Origin: CALAEC01 sp050692915
GTDB lineage: Bacteria; Actinomycetota; UBA4738; CALAEC01
Assembly (NCBI GenBank): GCA_050692915.1
Contig: JBOGVU010000020.1
Location: 1 to 33,169, forward strand
Reading direction: 5' to 3'
Length of the DNA: 33,169 nucleotides
Part shown: positions 6,645-14,136 of the stretch, one piece after another
Layout: every line of letters starts with the position of its first letter
Position numbering within the stretch: the stretch's first letter is position 1
Program-made: the position numbers and the translations under genes
Notes under the pieces: generated by a model
What the model saw: the letters and a program-made list of their open reading frames with translations, nothing else
What the model was told of the DNA's origin: nothing
The model's database searches: none

Positions 6645-7228
6645 CCGGCCCGCCCGGCGAGCCGCCAGGCCGCCGGGAGCAGGCCGGCGGCCAGCAGCAG
6701 CTTCAGGGTATCCCCGAGCACGAAGGGGTACAGGCCGAGCTCCAATGCCTCCGCCGAAGGCACATCGATCGAGGCCGCCAGCCACGGCACCCCCACCAAG
6801 TAGATCACGATGTTCCCCAGCAGCATGACGCCGAGTGAGGACCGGATGCCCCGGTCCCAGCCTCGGTTCGCCAGCCACCCGCACAGCCCCGCCGCCACGA
6901 TGAACCCCCACAGGTAACCTCCGCTGGCTGTGGCCAGCGTGAGGAGGTCCAGCCCGCCCCGGCCCTCCGCCGCGAACGGCAGCCCGACCGCGATCTGGGC
7001 CAGGTAGAGGAGCAGGGTGAGGATCCCCAGGCGCCACCCGTAGGCCGTCCCCACCACCAGGACCCCCAGCGTCTGGCCGGTGATGGGGACCGGCGTGAAC
7101 GGCAGAACCACCACGATCTGGGCCAGCGCGGCGATCAGCAGGCTCCCCCCCACGACGAGGGCTGCGTCGACGGCCAGCGAGCCGGCCCGGGTGCGGGGCC
7201 GGGGGAGGGTCTGGGCGAGCGCGGTCAC
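6641..7228 (-). CDS. bioY: Biotin transporter S component BioY
   Basis: BioY is the substrate-binding membrane subunit of ECF-type biotin uptake systems. The 195 residues form about six membrane segments, and the family signature PFTPVPITGQTLGVLVVGTA and GWRLGILTLLLYLAQIAVGL are clear. A glycine-rich segment (SGGYLWGFIVAAGLCGWLAN) and the C-terminal FVLGDTLKLLLAAGLLP also fit. No BioM or BioN gene is nearby; some BioY proteins work alone or use a shared energising module. GTG 7228 is preceded by GAGGAGG at ideal spacing and is preferred over ATG 7288. No BirA-like operator was recognised. Confidence 0.92.
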   Translation of the reverse strand: MTALAQTLPRPRTRAGSLAVDAALVVGGSLLIAALAQIVVVLPFTPVPITGQTLGVLVVGTAYGWRLGILTLLLYLAQIAVGLPFAAEGRGGLDLLTLATASGGYLWGFIVAAGLCGWLANRGWDRGIRSSLGVMLLGNIVIYLVGVPWLAASIDVPSAEALELGLYPFVLGDTLKLLLAAGLLPAAWRLAGRAG

Positions 7229-7292
7229 GGGTCCTCCTCGGTCGAACGGTCTGGGCGAGTTGTAGTGGAGGGCGGGCCGGGCCCGCAAGTCC

Positions 7293-7298
7293 TACCAT
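7293..7298 (+). promoter_or_regulatory. -10 element TACCAT for leaderless methyltransferase gene
   Basis: TACCAT ends 6 nt before GTG 7305. No ribosome site lies between. Confidence 0.55.
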
Positions 7299-7304
7299 CG
7301 CGCA

Positions 7305-8072
7305 GTGCCCCCCGACGACCACATCCGGCGGAACCGAGGGTCCTGGGATTCGGCCGCGGCCGAGTTCGCCGAGCCGGGCCGGGAGAACTGGGCCTCCGAG
7401 GAAGAGCGCTGGGGGATCTGGCGGGTCCCGGAGTCGGAGGTCGGCCTCCTCCCGGAAGCCCTCGAGGGGAAGGACGTCGTCGAGCTCGGCTGCGGGACCG
7501 GCTACGTCTCGGCCTGGCTGGCCAGGCGTGGGGCCCGTCCGGTGGGCATCGATCTCGCCCAGAACCAGCTGGCTTCGGCGGCTGGCTTCCAGCGGGAGTT
7601 CGGGCAGCGGTTCCCGCTGATCCAGGGCGACGCCGAGCGCGCTCCCTTCCGCGACGGGAGCTTCGACCTCGCCATCAGCGAGTATGGCGCCGCCATCTGG
7701 TGCGACCCGTACCGATGGATACCTGAGGCCGCGCGACTCCTGCGCCCGGGCGGTGAGTTGACCTTCCTGGGGAACGCCACGCTCCTGATGATGTGCGTCC
7801 CCGACCTGGAGGCGGACGGCGCGGCCGGCGACCGGCTGATTCGGCCGCTGTTCGGGATGCACCGGTTCGAGTGGCCGGACGATCCCAGCGTGGAGTTCCA
7901 TCTGAGTCACGGCGACTGGATCCGGCTGCTGCGTTCGAGCGGGTTCGAGGTCACCGACCTGATCGAGATCCGTCCGCCCGAGGGTTCGAGAACGCGCTAC
8001 CCCTTCGTCACGCTCGAGTGGTCGCGACGGTGGCCGTGCGAGGAGGTGTGGAAGGCCCGGAAGCTCGGGTGA
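7305..8072 (+). CDS. Class I SAM-dependent methyltransferase
   Basis: This 255-residue protein has a Rossmann-type methyltransferase fold: motif I VVELGCGTGYVSAWLARRG (about residues 58-76), the acidic end of strand 2 in PVGIDLAQNQL, then GDAERAPFRDGSFDLAISEYG and AARLLRPGGELTFLGN. These match the UbiE/Methyltransf_11 group, whose substrates range from quinones to small metabolites, so the substrate cannot be assigned. The N-terminal RNRGSWDSAAAEFAEPGREN is common in actinobacterial members. The gene stands alone, starts 6 nt after TACCAT and ends 3 bp from the whiB1 stop on the other strand. Confidence 0.88.
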   Translation: MPPDDHIRRNRGSWDSAAAEFAEPGRENWASEEERWGIWRVPESEVGLLPEALEGKDVVELGCGTGYVSAWLARRGARPVGIDLAQNQLASAAGFQREFGQRFPLIQGDAERAPFRDGSFDLAISEYGAAIWCDPYRWIPEAARLLRPGGELTFLGNATLLMMCVPDLEADGAAGDRLIRPLFGMHRFEWPDDPSVEFHLSHGDWIRLLRSSGFEVTDLIEIRPPEGSRTRYPFVTLEWSRRWPCEEVWKARKLG

Positions 8073-8075
8073 CCG

Positions 8076-8348
8076 TCAGCCGGCGATTGCGACCCGTCGT
8101 GCGGCTGCGGCGGCCTCGCGTCGGCGAGCCCTTCGTAGCGCCCGACGCTCCTCCTCCGACAGCCCGCCCCACACGCCGGCGTCCTGTCCGGTGGCCAGGG
8201 CCCACTCCAGGCACTGAACGCGGACCTCGCACTGCATGCAGACGCTCTTGGCCGCTTCGATCTGGGCGGCGGCGGGGCCGGTGGTCCCCACCGGGAAGAA
8301 GAGTTCGGGATCCTCGTCCTTGCATCGTGCCCGATGAACCCACTCCAT
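8076..8348 (-). CDS. whiB1: WhiB1-like iron-sulfur transcription factor
   Basis: This 90-residue Wbl protein has four cluster cysteines: Cys9 and the C-x2-C-x5-C set at 37, 40 and 46. The turn motif GVWGGLSEEERRALRR and a basic Ala/Arg-rich tail for DNA contact follow. The stretch CKDEDPELFFPVG and WALATGQDAGVWGG are nearly those of Mycobacterium WhiB1, which holds an NO-sensitive 4Fe-4S cluster and binds the principal sigma factor. ATG 8348 is preceded by GGGGGA. A good promoter (8428-8457) lies upstream, giving a leader of roughly 70 nt. A much longer open frame on this strand is antisense to other genes and not coding. Confidence 0.9.
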   Translation of the reverse strand: MEWVHRARCKDEDPELFFPVGTTGPAAAQIEAAKSVCMQCEVRVQCLEWALATGQDAGVWGGLSEEERRALRRARRREAAAAARRVAIAG

Positions 8349-8427
8349 CCGAATCCCCCAATTCGGCCGGCTTCCCCAGCGGTACTCGAGCGACTCGGAG
8401 GACGGAATCCCCGAGTGACGGGGCCGA

Positions 8428-8457
8428 AGTATAGTGACGGCCGTCGGCCCGTGACAA
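8428..8457 (-). promoter_or_regulatory. whiB1 promoter, TTGTCA-N18-TATACT
   Basis: On the minus strand a -35 TTGTCA (8452-8457) and a -10 TATACT (8428-8433) are separated by 18 bp, a near-consensus housekeeping promoter. It overlaps both the -10 and the proposed start codon of the divergent phosphodiesterase gene. Confidence 0.7.
8430..8435 (+). promoter_or_regulatory. Putative -10 (TATAGT) for the glycerophosphodiesterase gene
   Basis: TATAGT on the plus strand shares four bases with the whiB1 -10 on the other strand. It is 15 nt before GTG 8451, so the leader would be about 8 nt. Confidence 0.45.
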
Positions 8458-9227
8458 GACCTGACGACAAATTCCACCGGGGTTGTTTGGTGGTCGCCCA
8501 CCGGGGGGCATCGGCGCGTGCCCCGGAGAACACCCTGGCCGCCTTCGAGGCCGCCGTGGCCGATGGAGCGGACGTCGTAGAGCTCGATGTGCGCCTGACC
8601 AGGGACGGTATTCCGGTGATCCTTCACGATCCGGACGTGTCGGCCACGACCGAGGGAACCGGCTTCGTTCACGAACTGTCGCTTGATGAGGTGAAGCGGC
8701 TGGATGCCGCCAGGGGCCGGGGGGAGCGACAGGAGATCCCCACACTCGCCCAGGCCCTGGAGTCGATCCGGGGCGCGGGGGTCAACCTCGAGATCAAGAA
8801 CCTGCCCGGCGAGCCGGCGTTCGACTCGCCTCTTGAGGCCACGCTGGAAGCGGCCCTCGAGGTGCTCCGGGCCGCCCGCTTCGAGGGTCCCGTCCTGGTG
8901 TCGTCGTTCAACTGGCTCACGATCGAGCGGGCCCGCGAGCTCGCGCCGGAGGTGATGACCGGGTTCCTGACGATCGCGGCGATCGACCCGTGGGCGTCGC
9001 TCGTGTACGCCCGGTCGCACGGGCACGACTTCGTCCTGCCCCAAGGTCCCGCCCTGGCCGCAGCGGGGGCCGACTTCGTTCGGGACGCCCGGGCCGAAGG
9101 CGTGCGCGTGGGGACCTGGGTCGTCGACGACGAGGACGTGCTGTCCACGCTGTTCGCCTGGGGTGTGGACGCCGTGGCCACGAACGACCCGCGGCTGGCG
9201 GTCGACGTACGGGCCAGGGCTCAGTAG
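8451..9227 (+). CDS. Glycerophosphodiester phosphodiesterase family protein
   Basis: This TIM-barrel enzyme is expected to split glycerophosphodiesters into glycerol 3-phosphate and an alcohol. It has the family's HRG start (VVAHRGASARAPENTLAAF), the metal-binding ExD in VVELDVRLTRDG, the HD of VILHDPDVSATTEG, the Glu-x-Lys of VNLEIKN and the C-terminal GVRVGTWVVDDEDVL and GVDAVATNDP. No signal peptide is seen, so it is probably cytosolic. GTG 8451 is favoured by the TATAGT just upstream; GTG 8490, right before the HRG motif, is an alternative. An ATG at 8334 would lie inside whiB1 and is rejected. It ends with a 7-bp overlap with the convergent lipid kinase gene, giving a possible lipid-turnover pair. 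Confidence 0.9.
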   Translation: MTRPDDKFHRGCLVVAHRGASARAPENTLAAFEAAVADGADVVELDVRLTRDGIPVILHDPDVSATTEGTGFVHELSLDEVKRLDAARGRGERQEIPTLAQALESIRGAGVNLEIKNLPGEPAFDSPLEATLEAALEVLRAARFEGPVLVSSFNWLTIERARELAPEVMTGFLTIAAIDPWASLVYARSHGHDFVLPQGPALAAAGADFVRDARAEGVRVGTWVVDDEDVLSTLFAWGVDAVATNDPRLAVDVRARAQ

Positions 9228-10132
9228 AGGAGCGAGAGGGAGTCGGGGACCGCCTCGAGCAGGACCCGGTCGCGGTCGCCCAGGTACTCCCCGTCCATCT
9301 GCACCGGGAGCGGCCCGTCGCAGGTCACCTCGATGCGCTCCTGGTCGTGGAGGGAGAGGACGTGGGGGTTGCGGACGTGCTTCCGATTGCCGAGGGTCTG
9401 CGCCACGATGCGTAGGACCGTGGGGGTCCGCAGGGTGTCGAGGGCCAGGCAGTCCAGGCCCTTCTCGAGCCCAGCCCGGGGACAGAGGTGCATCTCCCGG
9501 CTGCCCAGGTAGGTGAAGGGCCGGGTCTTCTGGCAGATCGCCAGGAAGAGTCCCCCCCGCTCGTTCTCGAGGTTCGGACCCCACCGCACGTGCACCCGGG
9601 GCCGCCGCCGGTTCACGCCGGTGAAGAAGATCCGGGCCGCCGACCACACGTAGTAGGGATGCCCGATCTCTTTCTTCAGGCGCTGCCGCCGCTCGACGTC
9701 CCGGACGATTGCGCCGTCGAGCCCCACGCCGCAGGCGAACGTGAAGTAGCGGCCGTCGGCCCGCCCGAGGGGAACCCGTCGTGGCGGGTTGCGATGGTTG
9801 GCGATCAGGTACCACGTCGCCTCGATCGGGTCCCGGGGGATGCCAAGCGAGCGGGCCAGGACGTTCGTCCCGCCGCCGGGGATGACCGCCATGCTCACCT
9901 TCGTGCCGGCCAGCCCGTTGGCGACCTCGTTCACGGTGCCGTCGCCGCCGAGGGAGGCCACGACGTCGAACCCCTCGTGCGCCGCGCCGCGGGCGAGGTG
10001 GGTGGCGTGGTCCCGGCGCTTCGTGCGGGCCACCTCCACCTCGAGCTCGGAGGACAGCGCCCGCTCGATCACGTTGATCGCCCACGGGGTCACCGCCGAG
10101 GCGTTGACGTTCACGATCAGCAGGAGGCGCAC
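9221..10132 (-). CDS. Diacylglycerol/lipid kinase family protein
   Basis: This 303-residue protein of the DAGK catalytic family phosphorylates a lipid hydroxyl such as diacylglycerol or a sphingoid-like base. The nucleotide motif SLGGDGTVNEVANGL (about residues 64-78) is intact, followed by AVIPGGGTNVLARSLGIP and the FTFACGVGLDGAIV segment. The C-terminal VQMDGEYLGDRDRVLLE fits the beta-sandwich domain. No membrane segment is present. GTG 10132 follows TAGGAT by 6 nt on the minus strand; an ATG at 10140 is out of frame. The exact lipid is not known. The divergent neighbour starts about 35 bp away. Confidence 0.9.
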   Translation of the reverse strand: MRLLLIVNVNASAVTPWAINVIERALSSELEVEVARTKRRDHATHLARGAAHEGFDVVASLGGDGTVNEVANGLAGTKVSMAVIPGGGTNVLARSLGIPRDPIEATWYLIANHRNPPRRVPLGRADGRYFTFACGVGLDGAIVRDVERRQRLKKEIGHPYYVWSAARIFFTGVNRRRPRVHVRWGPNLENERGGLFLAICQKTRPFTYLGSREMHLCPRAGLEKGLDCLALDTLRTPTVLRIVAQTLGNRKHVRNPHVLSLHDQERIEVTCDGPLPVQMDGEYLGDRDRVLLEAVPDSLSLLY

Positions 10133-10138
10133 CGGGGC

Positions 10139-10144
10139 ATCCTA
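10139..10144 (-). promoter_or_regulatory. -10 element TAGGAT for leaderless lipid kinase gene
   Basis: On the minus strand TAGGAT ends 6 nt before GTG 10132. Its facing plus-strand -10 is 12 bp away. Confidence 0.55.
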
Positions 10145-10156
10145 CCGGCCGGCGAT

Positions 10157-10162
10157 TACCAT
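10157..10162 (+). promoter_or_regulatory. -10 element TACCAT for the gene at 10168
   Basis: TACCAT ends 5 nt before GTG 10168 and 8 nt before ATG 10171. The leaderless geometry helps to choose among three adjacent in-frame starts. Confidence 0.5.
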
Positions 10163-10167
10163 CTGTG

Positions 10168-10497
10168 GTGATGTTCCGTCGTCGAGGGAGCAGACAACCG
10201 TCCCGGCTCGACCGGGTGCTGGCGCGGATCGAGCGGGCCAAGGCAGATCTCGTTTCGGCCGTCCCCTCCCCGCGGGGGATCCCGGGGCGCCCCCTGGCGG
10301 AGGCGCTGTTGGCCTTCGAGGAGGGAATCCGCGACGCCACTGCTTCGCTGGACGAAACCGATGGCTGGCGGGCGGGTGTCGACGAGTCGCTCCGGCGGGC
10401 CGAGAAGCTCCGCCTGGAGGCCCCGGCGCTCGACTACGAGGGGGTGATCGAGGCGCTGGCCGACCTCATGGAGCCGTTGGAGACCCTCGAGGATTGA
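10168..10497 (+). CDS. Small, probably helical protein of unknown function
   Basis: About 109 residues, nearly all predicted helix with heptad-like Leu/Ala spacing (RLDRVLARIERAKADLVSAV, LAEALLAFEEGIRDATASL, VIEALADLMEPLETLED). It has a basic N-terminus (FRRRGSRQPSR), no Cys and no signal peptide. It may be a coiled-coil or helical-bundle protein; I recognise no family. Three in-frame starts follow each other (GTG 10165, GTG 10168, ATG 10171). The TACCAT position favours 10168 or 10171. It is divergent from the lipid kinase and convergent with the DUF488 gene. Confidence 0.65.
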   Translation: MMFRRRGSRQPSRLDRVLARIERAKADLVSAVPSPRGIPGRPLAEALLAFEEGIRDATASLDETDGWRAGVDESLRRAEKLRLEAPALDYEGVIEALADLMEPLETLED

Positions 10498-10516
10498 CAG
10501 GCCCCGAACGTTCCGG

Positions 10517-11065
10517 CTAAACGATCCGGCGCTGGCCGGAGTCTTCCTCCGGCACGTCGTAGACGGGGAGGCCGTCCTCGATCCGGGCCTGGGGGGACAG
10601 GTGGTGGGGCACCAGACGAGGGCCGTCCATGATGTGGCGAACTTCGCAGCCGGCGGCCAGGAGGGCGTCGGCGAGCAGCCGGCGATGGCATCGCCACCAC
10701 AGGGACTCCGCACACATCACCGTCGTGGAGAGCCGGGCTGAGCCGTCGATCAGACGCTGCCGGGCGGCCCTGAAGGCCTCCGTCTCCATGTGGTCGGCGT
10801 AGCCTCGGAACGCCGGGGACCGCAGGGACGTGTGTCGCGAGTCCGAGCGGGCCCGGCGCCACCCGCCCAGGGCCTCCCCCTCCCATGTGTACCCGATGCC
10901 CACCCCGGCCAGGGAGGTCTCCAGGGCGTCCCGGCCGAACTGTGGATGCTTCCGGGAGCCGGGGGCCGTGCGCACGTCGACCAGCCGCCGCACCTCGGCA
11001 CCGCGGAGCAGGGAGAGGAAGGCATCGATGTCCCTGACGCCGTGGCCGATCGTGAACACCGTCAC
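10517..11065 (-). CDS. DUF488 family protein
   Basis: This 182-residue DUF488 protein has the N-terminal VFTIGHGVRDIDAFLSLLR, the RLVDVRTAPGSRKHPQFG strand-loop and the conserved Cys motif MCAESLWWRCHRRLLADALL, then VRHIM. The family's biochemical role is not established; the Cys-containing motif suggests a small-ligand or redox function. GTG 11065 directly precedes the conserved segment. A longer ATG frame at 11236 would overlap the start of the divergent aminotransferase and is rejected. A CATCAT hexamer sits 6 nt upstream of the start and may be a weak -10. Confidence 0.88.
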   Translation of the reverse strand: MTVFTIGHGVRDIDAFLSLLRGAEVRRLVDVRTAPGSRKHPQFGRDALETSLAGVGIGYTWEGEALGGWRRARSDSRHTSLRSPAFRGYADHMETEAFRAARQRLIDGSARLSTTVMCAESLWWRCHRRLLADALLAAGCEVRHIMDGPRLVPHHLSPQARIEDGLPVYDVPEEDSGQRRIV

Positions 11066-11106
11066 GTTCCCATGATGGCAGGCAGACACGGAGCCCCGTC
11101 CTCGGC

Positions 11107-11112
11107 TAGCCT
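11107..11112 (+). promoter_or_regulatory. Putative -10 (TAGCCT) for the aminotransferase gene
   Basis: TAGCCT is 25 nt upstream of GTG 11138, and the purine-rich ribosome site GGAGAGGAGGAG lies in the short leader. The gene appears leadered, in contrast to many neighbours. Confidence 0.4.
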
Positions 11113-11137
11113 TGTGCCCTAAGGGAGAGGAGGAGCC

Positions 11138-12502
11138 GTGCCGTCGATCAACCTGGTCACCGAGATCCCCGGCCCGAAGTCGAGGGCCGTCATCGAGCGC
11201 AAGGAGAAGGTGGTGGCGGACGCCCTCGCCCTCCACGCGCCCACGGTCATCGATCGCGGGGAAGGGGCCGCCTTCACCGACATCGACGGCAACACGCTCC
11301 TCGACTTCTCAGGGGGGCTCGGATGTCACATCGTGGGCTACTCCCATCCGAAGGTCGTCGAAGCCGTCCGATCCGCCGCGGAGCGCTTCTCCCACACGGA
11401 CTTCTCGGTCATCCCGTACGAGTCCTACGTCGAGCTGGCCGAGCGGCTGATCCGGGCCACCGGGGGAGGGGACCGTCGGGTGTTCCTCGCCAACTCCGGG
11501 GCCGAGGCCGTGGAGAACGCGGTGAAGATCGCCCGGTCTGCGACGGGGCGTTCCGCGATCCTGGCCTTCGAGGGCGGGTTCCACGGCCGCACGTACATGG
11601 CCATGTCGCTGACCAGCCGGCACCAACCGTACAAGACGGGGTTCGGGCCGTTCGCCCCCGAGGTCTACCGGATGCCGTACCCCTACCCGTACCGCCACCC
11701 GCGGCCGGAGGATGCCGGCCGCGAGGCCCTGGCCGCCATCGAGCGGGCCTTCACCACGATGGTCGACCCGAGCAACGTGGCCGCGGCCATCGTGGAGCCG
11801 GTCCTCGGCGAGGGGGGGTTCGTCGTGCCCACCACGGACTTCCTCCCGGGCCTCCAGGAGCTATGCCGGAAGCACGGGATCCTCCTGATCGCCGACGAGG
11901 TCCAGACAGGGTTCGGGCGGACCGGGCGGTTCCTGGCGTCCGAGCACTTCGGGCTGGAGCCCGACCTGATCACCATGTCGAAGTCCATCGCCTCGGGGTA
12001 CCCGCTGTCGGCGGTGCTGGGCCGGGCGGAGGTCATGAACGCCCCCGGTGACTCCGAGATCGGCGGGACCTACGTCGGAAACCCCGTGGCCTGCGCCGCC
12101 GGCAACGCCGTGCTCCAGGTGATCGAGGAGGAGGGCCTGGTGGAGCGGGCCGAGCGGATCGGCAAGGAGATCCGGTCGCGGTGGGAGGACGTGGCCGAGG
12201 ACGTGCTCGAGGTCGGCGAGATCCGGGGCCTGGGGGCCATGGTCGGCGTCGAGTTCGTGAAGGACCGGGAGTCGAAGGAACCGAACAAGCAGCTGGCCTC
12301 CGACATCGTGACCGGGACGACCGAGCACGGCGTGGTCAGCGTGTCCTGCGGAATCTACAAGAACGTGGTCCGTCACCTGGTCCCGCTGGTGATTACCGAC
12401 GAGCAGCTGACCGAGGGCCTCGACGTGCTTACCGACACCGCCCGGGCCGCCGCCAGGGGCGGGGTCCACACCCTCGGCGAGGCGGAGTCCGAAGGCTCCT
12501 AG
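11138..12502 (+). CDS. gabT: Class III PLP-dependent aminotransferase, 4-aminobutyrate aminotransferase-like
   Basis: This 454-residue fold-type I aminotransferase would move the amino group from an omega-amino acid, most likely 4-aminobutyrate, to 2-oxoglutarate. It shows the PLP-binding segments ANSGAEAVENAVKIAR and FEGGFHGRTYMAMSLT, the cofactor Asp (Asp253 in LLIADEVQTGFGRTG) and the Schiff-base Lys282 in LITMSKSIASGYPLSAVLGR, then GGTYVGNPVACAAGNAVL. These resemble GabT more than the ornithine or acetylornithine enzymes, but specificity is not proven. A strong ribosome site precedes GTG 11138. No succinate-semialdehyde dehydrogenase gene lies nearby. Its stop shares CTAG with the convergent amidase gene. 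Confidence 0.85.
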   Translation: MPSINLVTEIPGPKSRAVIERKEKVVADALALHAPTVIDRGEGAAFTDIDGNTLLDFSGGLGCHIVGYSHPKVVEAVRSAAERFSHTDFSVIPYESYVELAERLIRATGGGDRRVFLANSGAEAVENAVKIARSATGRSAILAFEGGFHGRTYMAMSLTSRHQPYKTGFGPFAPEVYRMPYPYPYRHPRPEDAGREALAAIERAFTTMVDPSNVAAAIVEPVLGEGGFVVPTTDFLPGLQELCRKHGILLIADEVQTGFGRTGRFLASEHFGLEPDLITMSKSIASGYPLSAVLGRAEVMNAPGDSEIGGTYVGNPVACAAGNAVLQVIEEEGLVERAERIGKEIRSRWEDVAEDVLEVGEIRGLGAMVGVEFVKDRESKEPNKQLASDIVTGTTEHGVVSVSCGIYKNVVRHLVPLVITDEQLTEGLDVLTDTARAAARGGVHTLGEAESEGS

Positions 12503-14025
12503 GGGTTCACCACCACGGTCAGGACGGCGCCCCGAGCCGGTGCGCCACCTGCGGCCTGGGCTCGGATCGTGACCGTGTACGTCCCCGGCGCGACGGCTGT
12601 GACCCCGTCGTCTCGCCTCCCGTCCCATGTCACATCGACCACGGAGCCCGAGCCGGCGAACTCGCGGACCGTGACTCCGAGCGCGTCCGTGATCCCCACC
12701 GACCAGCCCATCGGCGCTGACAGCGTCGCGGTGAGCTGGACCGTCTGGGCCAGGGACAGCGAGAGGGCCTCGGCCGAGCGAGCCGGGTCCCAGATCTTCG
12801 GCAGGCCCCTGGTCTCCGCGGCCGCTCGGATCGGACCGAGCTTTCGGAACAGGAAGCCGCCCGGGCACGTGGTGTAGCCCGTGTGCCGGTGCCCGGAGAT
12901 CACCGGCAGTGTGACTTCCTGGCCCTTCTTGAACTTCTGGGCGGAGCCGCCGGCCGACACCATCACGGCCTTCCCGGTCGGCCGGCGGTTGGCCACGTCC
13001 AGGCGCCAGGCCAGCAGGCGCTTGAACGCCCGCAGCATCTTCGCCGGCGCCTTGGTGGACGTGAACGTCCCCAGCGCCGCCACCCCCGTGCTGCCGGTGT
13101 TGAAGCCCATGGCGTGCGCGCCGATCACCGGCTGGTCGATGCCCCCGAACCGTCCCTCGAAGATCCTTCCGAACCGGTCGATGAGGAAGTTGTAGGCGAT
13201 GTCGCAGAACTTACGGCCCTGAACGTGGTACGCGTAGATGCCCCGGATCAGGTCGTCGGATCGGCTCGGCGAGTAGCTGTTGCTGTTGACGGTGTGGTGG
13301 ACGTACGCCATCTTGACCCCGTCCTCCGCGTAGTCCGGCCCGCACCGGCGGAGCTTCTCCTTGGCGCCCCACCCGGACCGGCTGATGATCCCCGGCTGTG
13401 CGGCGGCGGCTTCGGCGGGGCGCATCGAGAACGGCTCGGTGGCCATCCCCCACGCCCGGGCCAGTGCGGCGCCCGCGCGGTCCAGCAGGGACGGCCGTTC
13501 GGCCGTGCCTGAGGTGTTGACGAACACCACCCGGACGGCGCCGACCTCGTCCTCCGCGGGGATCCGGAGCCGGAGCCGGACGCACCTGGCCTCGCCGGTC
13601 CACACCGGGGGGGTTCCCTGGAGGCCGGCGTCGTCCGGGGAGCCGGGGTCGGGCCCCTCGGCGGGCTCGCCCTCGATGTCGATGGGCGCGCCGAACCGAC
13701 TCGGAGCACCGACGGCCATACGAGCCGGGATCTCCCGGCCGCCGTCCTGGCGCCACACCACGCCCACCGTGGTGAACCGGATCGGGGCGCACACCACCCG
13801 CCGTGGGCTCCACGCGGACCGGCCCAGACGGATGGTCCCGTCGGGCCGCAGGGCCGCGGCGGAACGGGGCGGCACCAGCGAAGCCTCGTCGAGGGACACC
13901 CGCCGGACCACGGTGGGCGGGACGTTGCCGCCCAGGGCCGGCGGGAGCAGGCCCAGCACGGCTCCGGCCACGACCCCCAGGGCCAGGACCCTGAGGACGG
14001 CGCGGCGGATACGACGGGAACGCAT
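12499..14025 (-). CDS. Secreted PGRP/amidase_2-type N-acetylmuramoyl-L-alanine amidase with C-terminal Ig-like domain
   Basis: This 508-residue protein starts with a signal peptide (MRSRRIRRAVLRVLALG, then a hydrophobic stretch to about residue 31; the double-Arg start could be Tat-like but lacks the full motif). A strand-rich region (about 60-175) of unknown type precedes the PGRP-fold amidase domain (about 212-400). Its zinc ligands are visible: His243 in YVHHTVNSN and His379/Cys387 in GHRHTGYTTCPGG. The AYNFLIDRFGRIFEGR strand and AHAMGFNTGSTG are typical of actinobacterial members. The end (about 420-508) contains WDGRRDDGVTAVAPGTYTVT, matching FlgD-like Ig domains. It should cleave cell-wall stem peptides from glycan. 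Confidence 0.9.
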   Translation of the reverse strand: MRSRRIRRAVLRVLALGVVAGAVLGLLPPALGGNVPPTVVRRVSLDEASLVPPRSAAALRPDGTIRLGRSAWSPRRVVCAPIRFTTVGVVWRQDGGREIPARMAVGAPSRFGAPIDIEGEPAEGPDPGSPDDAGLQGTPPVWTGEARCVRLRLRIPAEDEVGAVRVVFVNTSGTAERPSLLDRAGAALARAWGMATEPFSMRPAEAAAAQPGIISRSGWGAKEKLRRCGPDYAEDGVKMAYVHHTVNSNSYSPSRSDDLIRGIYAYHVQGRKFCDIAYNFLIDRFGRIFEGRFGGIDQPVIGAHAMGFNTGSTGVAALGTFTSTKAPAKMLRAFKRLLAWRLDVANRRPTGKAVMVSAGGSAQKFKKGQEVTLPVISGHRHTGYTTCPGGFLFRKLGPIRAAAETRGLPKIWDPARSAEALSLSLAQTVQLTATLSAPMGWSVGITDALGVTVREFAGSGSVVDVTWDGRRDDGVTAVAPGTYTVTIRAQAAGGAPARGAVLTVVVNP

Positions 14026-14103
14026 GAGTTCTCTGATTCTCCCTTCGACCCGAACCGTTGTCTACGGTCATCGGCTGGCGACCCGCCCCCCTGGAGGGGC
14101 GGC

Positions 14104-14109
14104 TAGGAT
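14104..14109 (+). promoter_or_regulatory. Putative -10 (TAGGAT) for the lyase-dehydrogenase operon
   Basis: TAGGAT lies 27 nt before GTG 14137, and the ribosome site AGGAGGAA sits in the leader. No -35 was recognised. Confidence 0.4.
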
Positions 14110-14136
14110 GAAGCGCCTGATGCACAGGAGGAACCC

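Noticed and set aside
7229..7290. Biotin operator or riboswitch upstream of bioY
   Set aside because: The short leader shows only a ribosome site; no inverted repeat or recognised motif was seen.
8349..10340. 754-residue minus-strand frame running through whiB1 into 10340
   Set aside because: Only its last 90 codons are the real whiB1 gene. The rest is antisense to the phosphodiesterase gene or out of frame with the lipid kinase.
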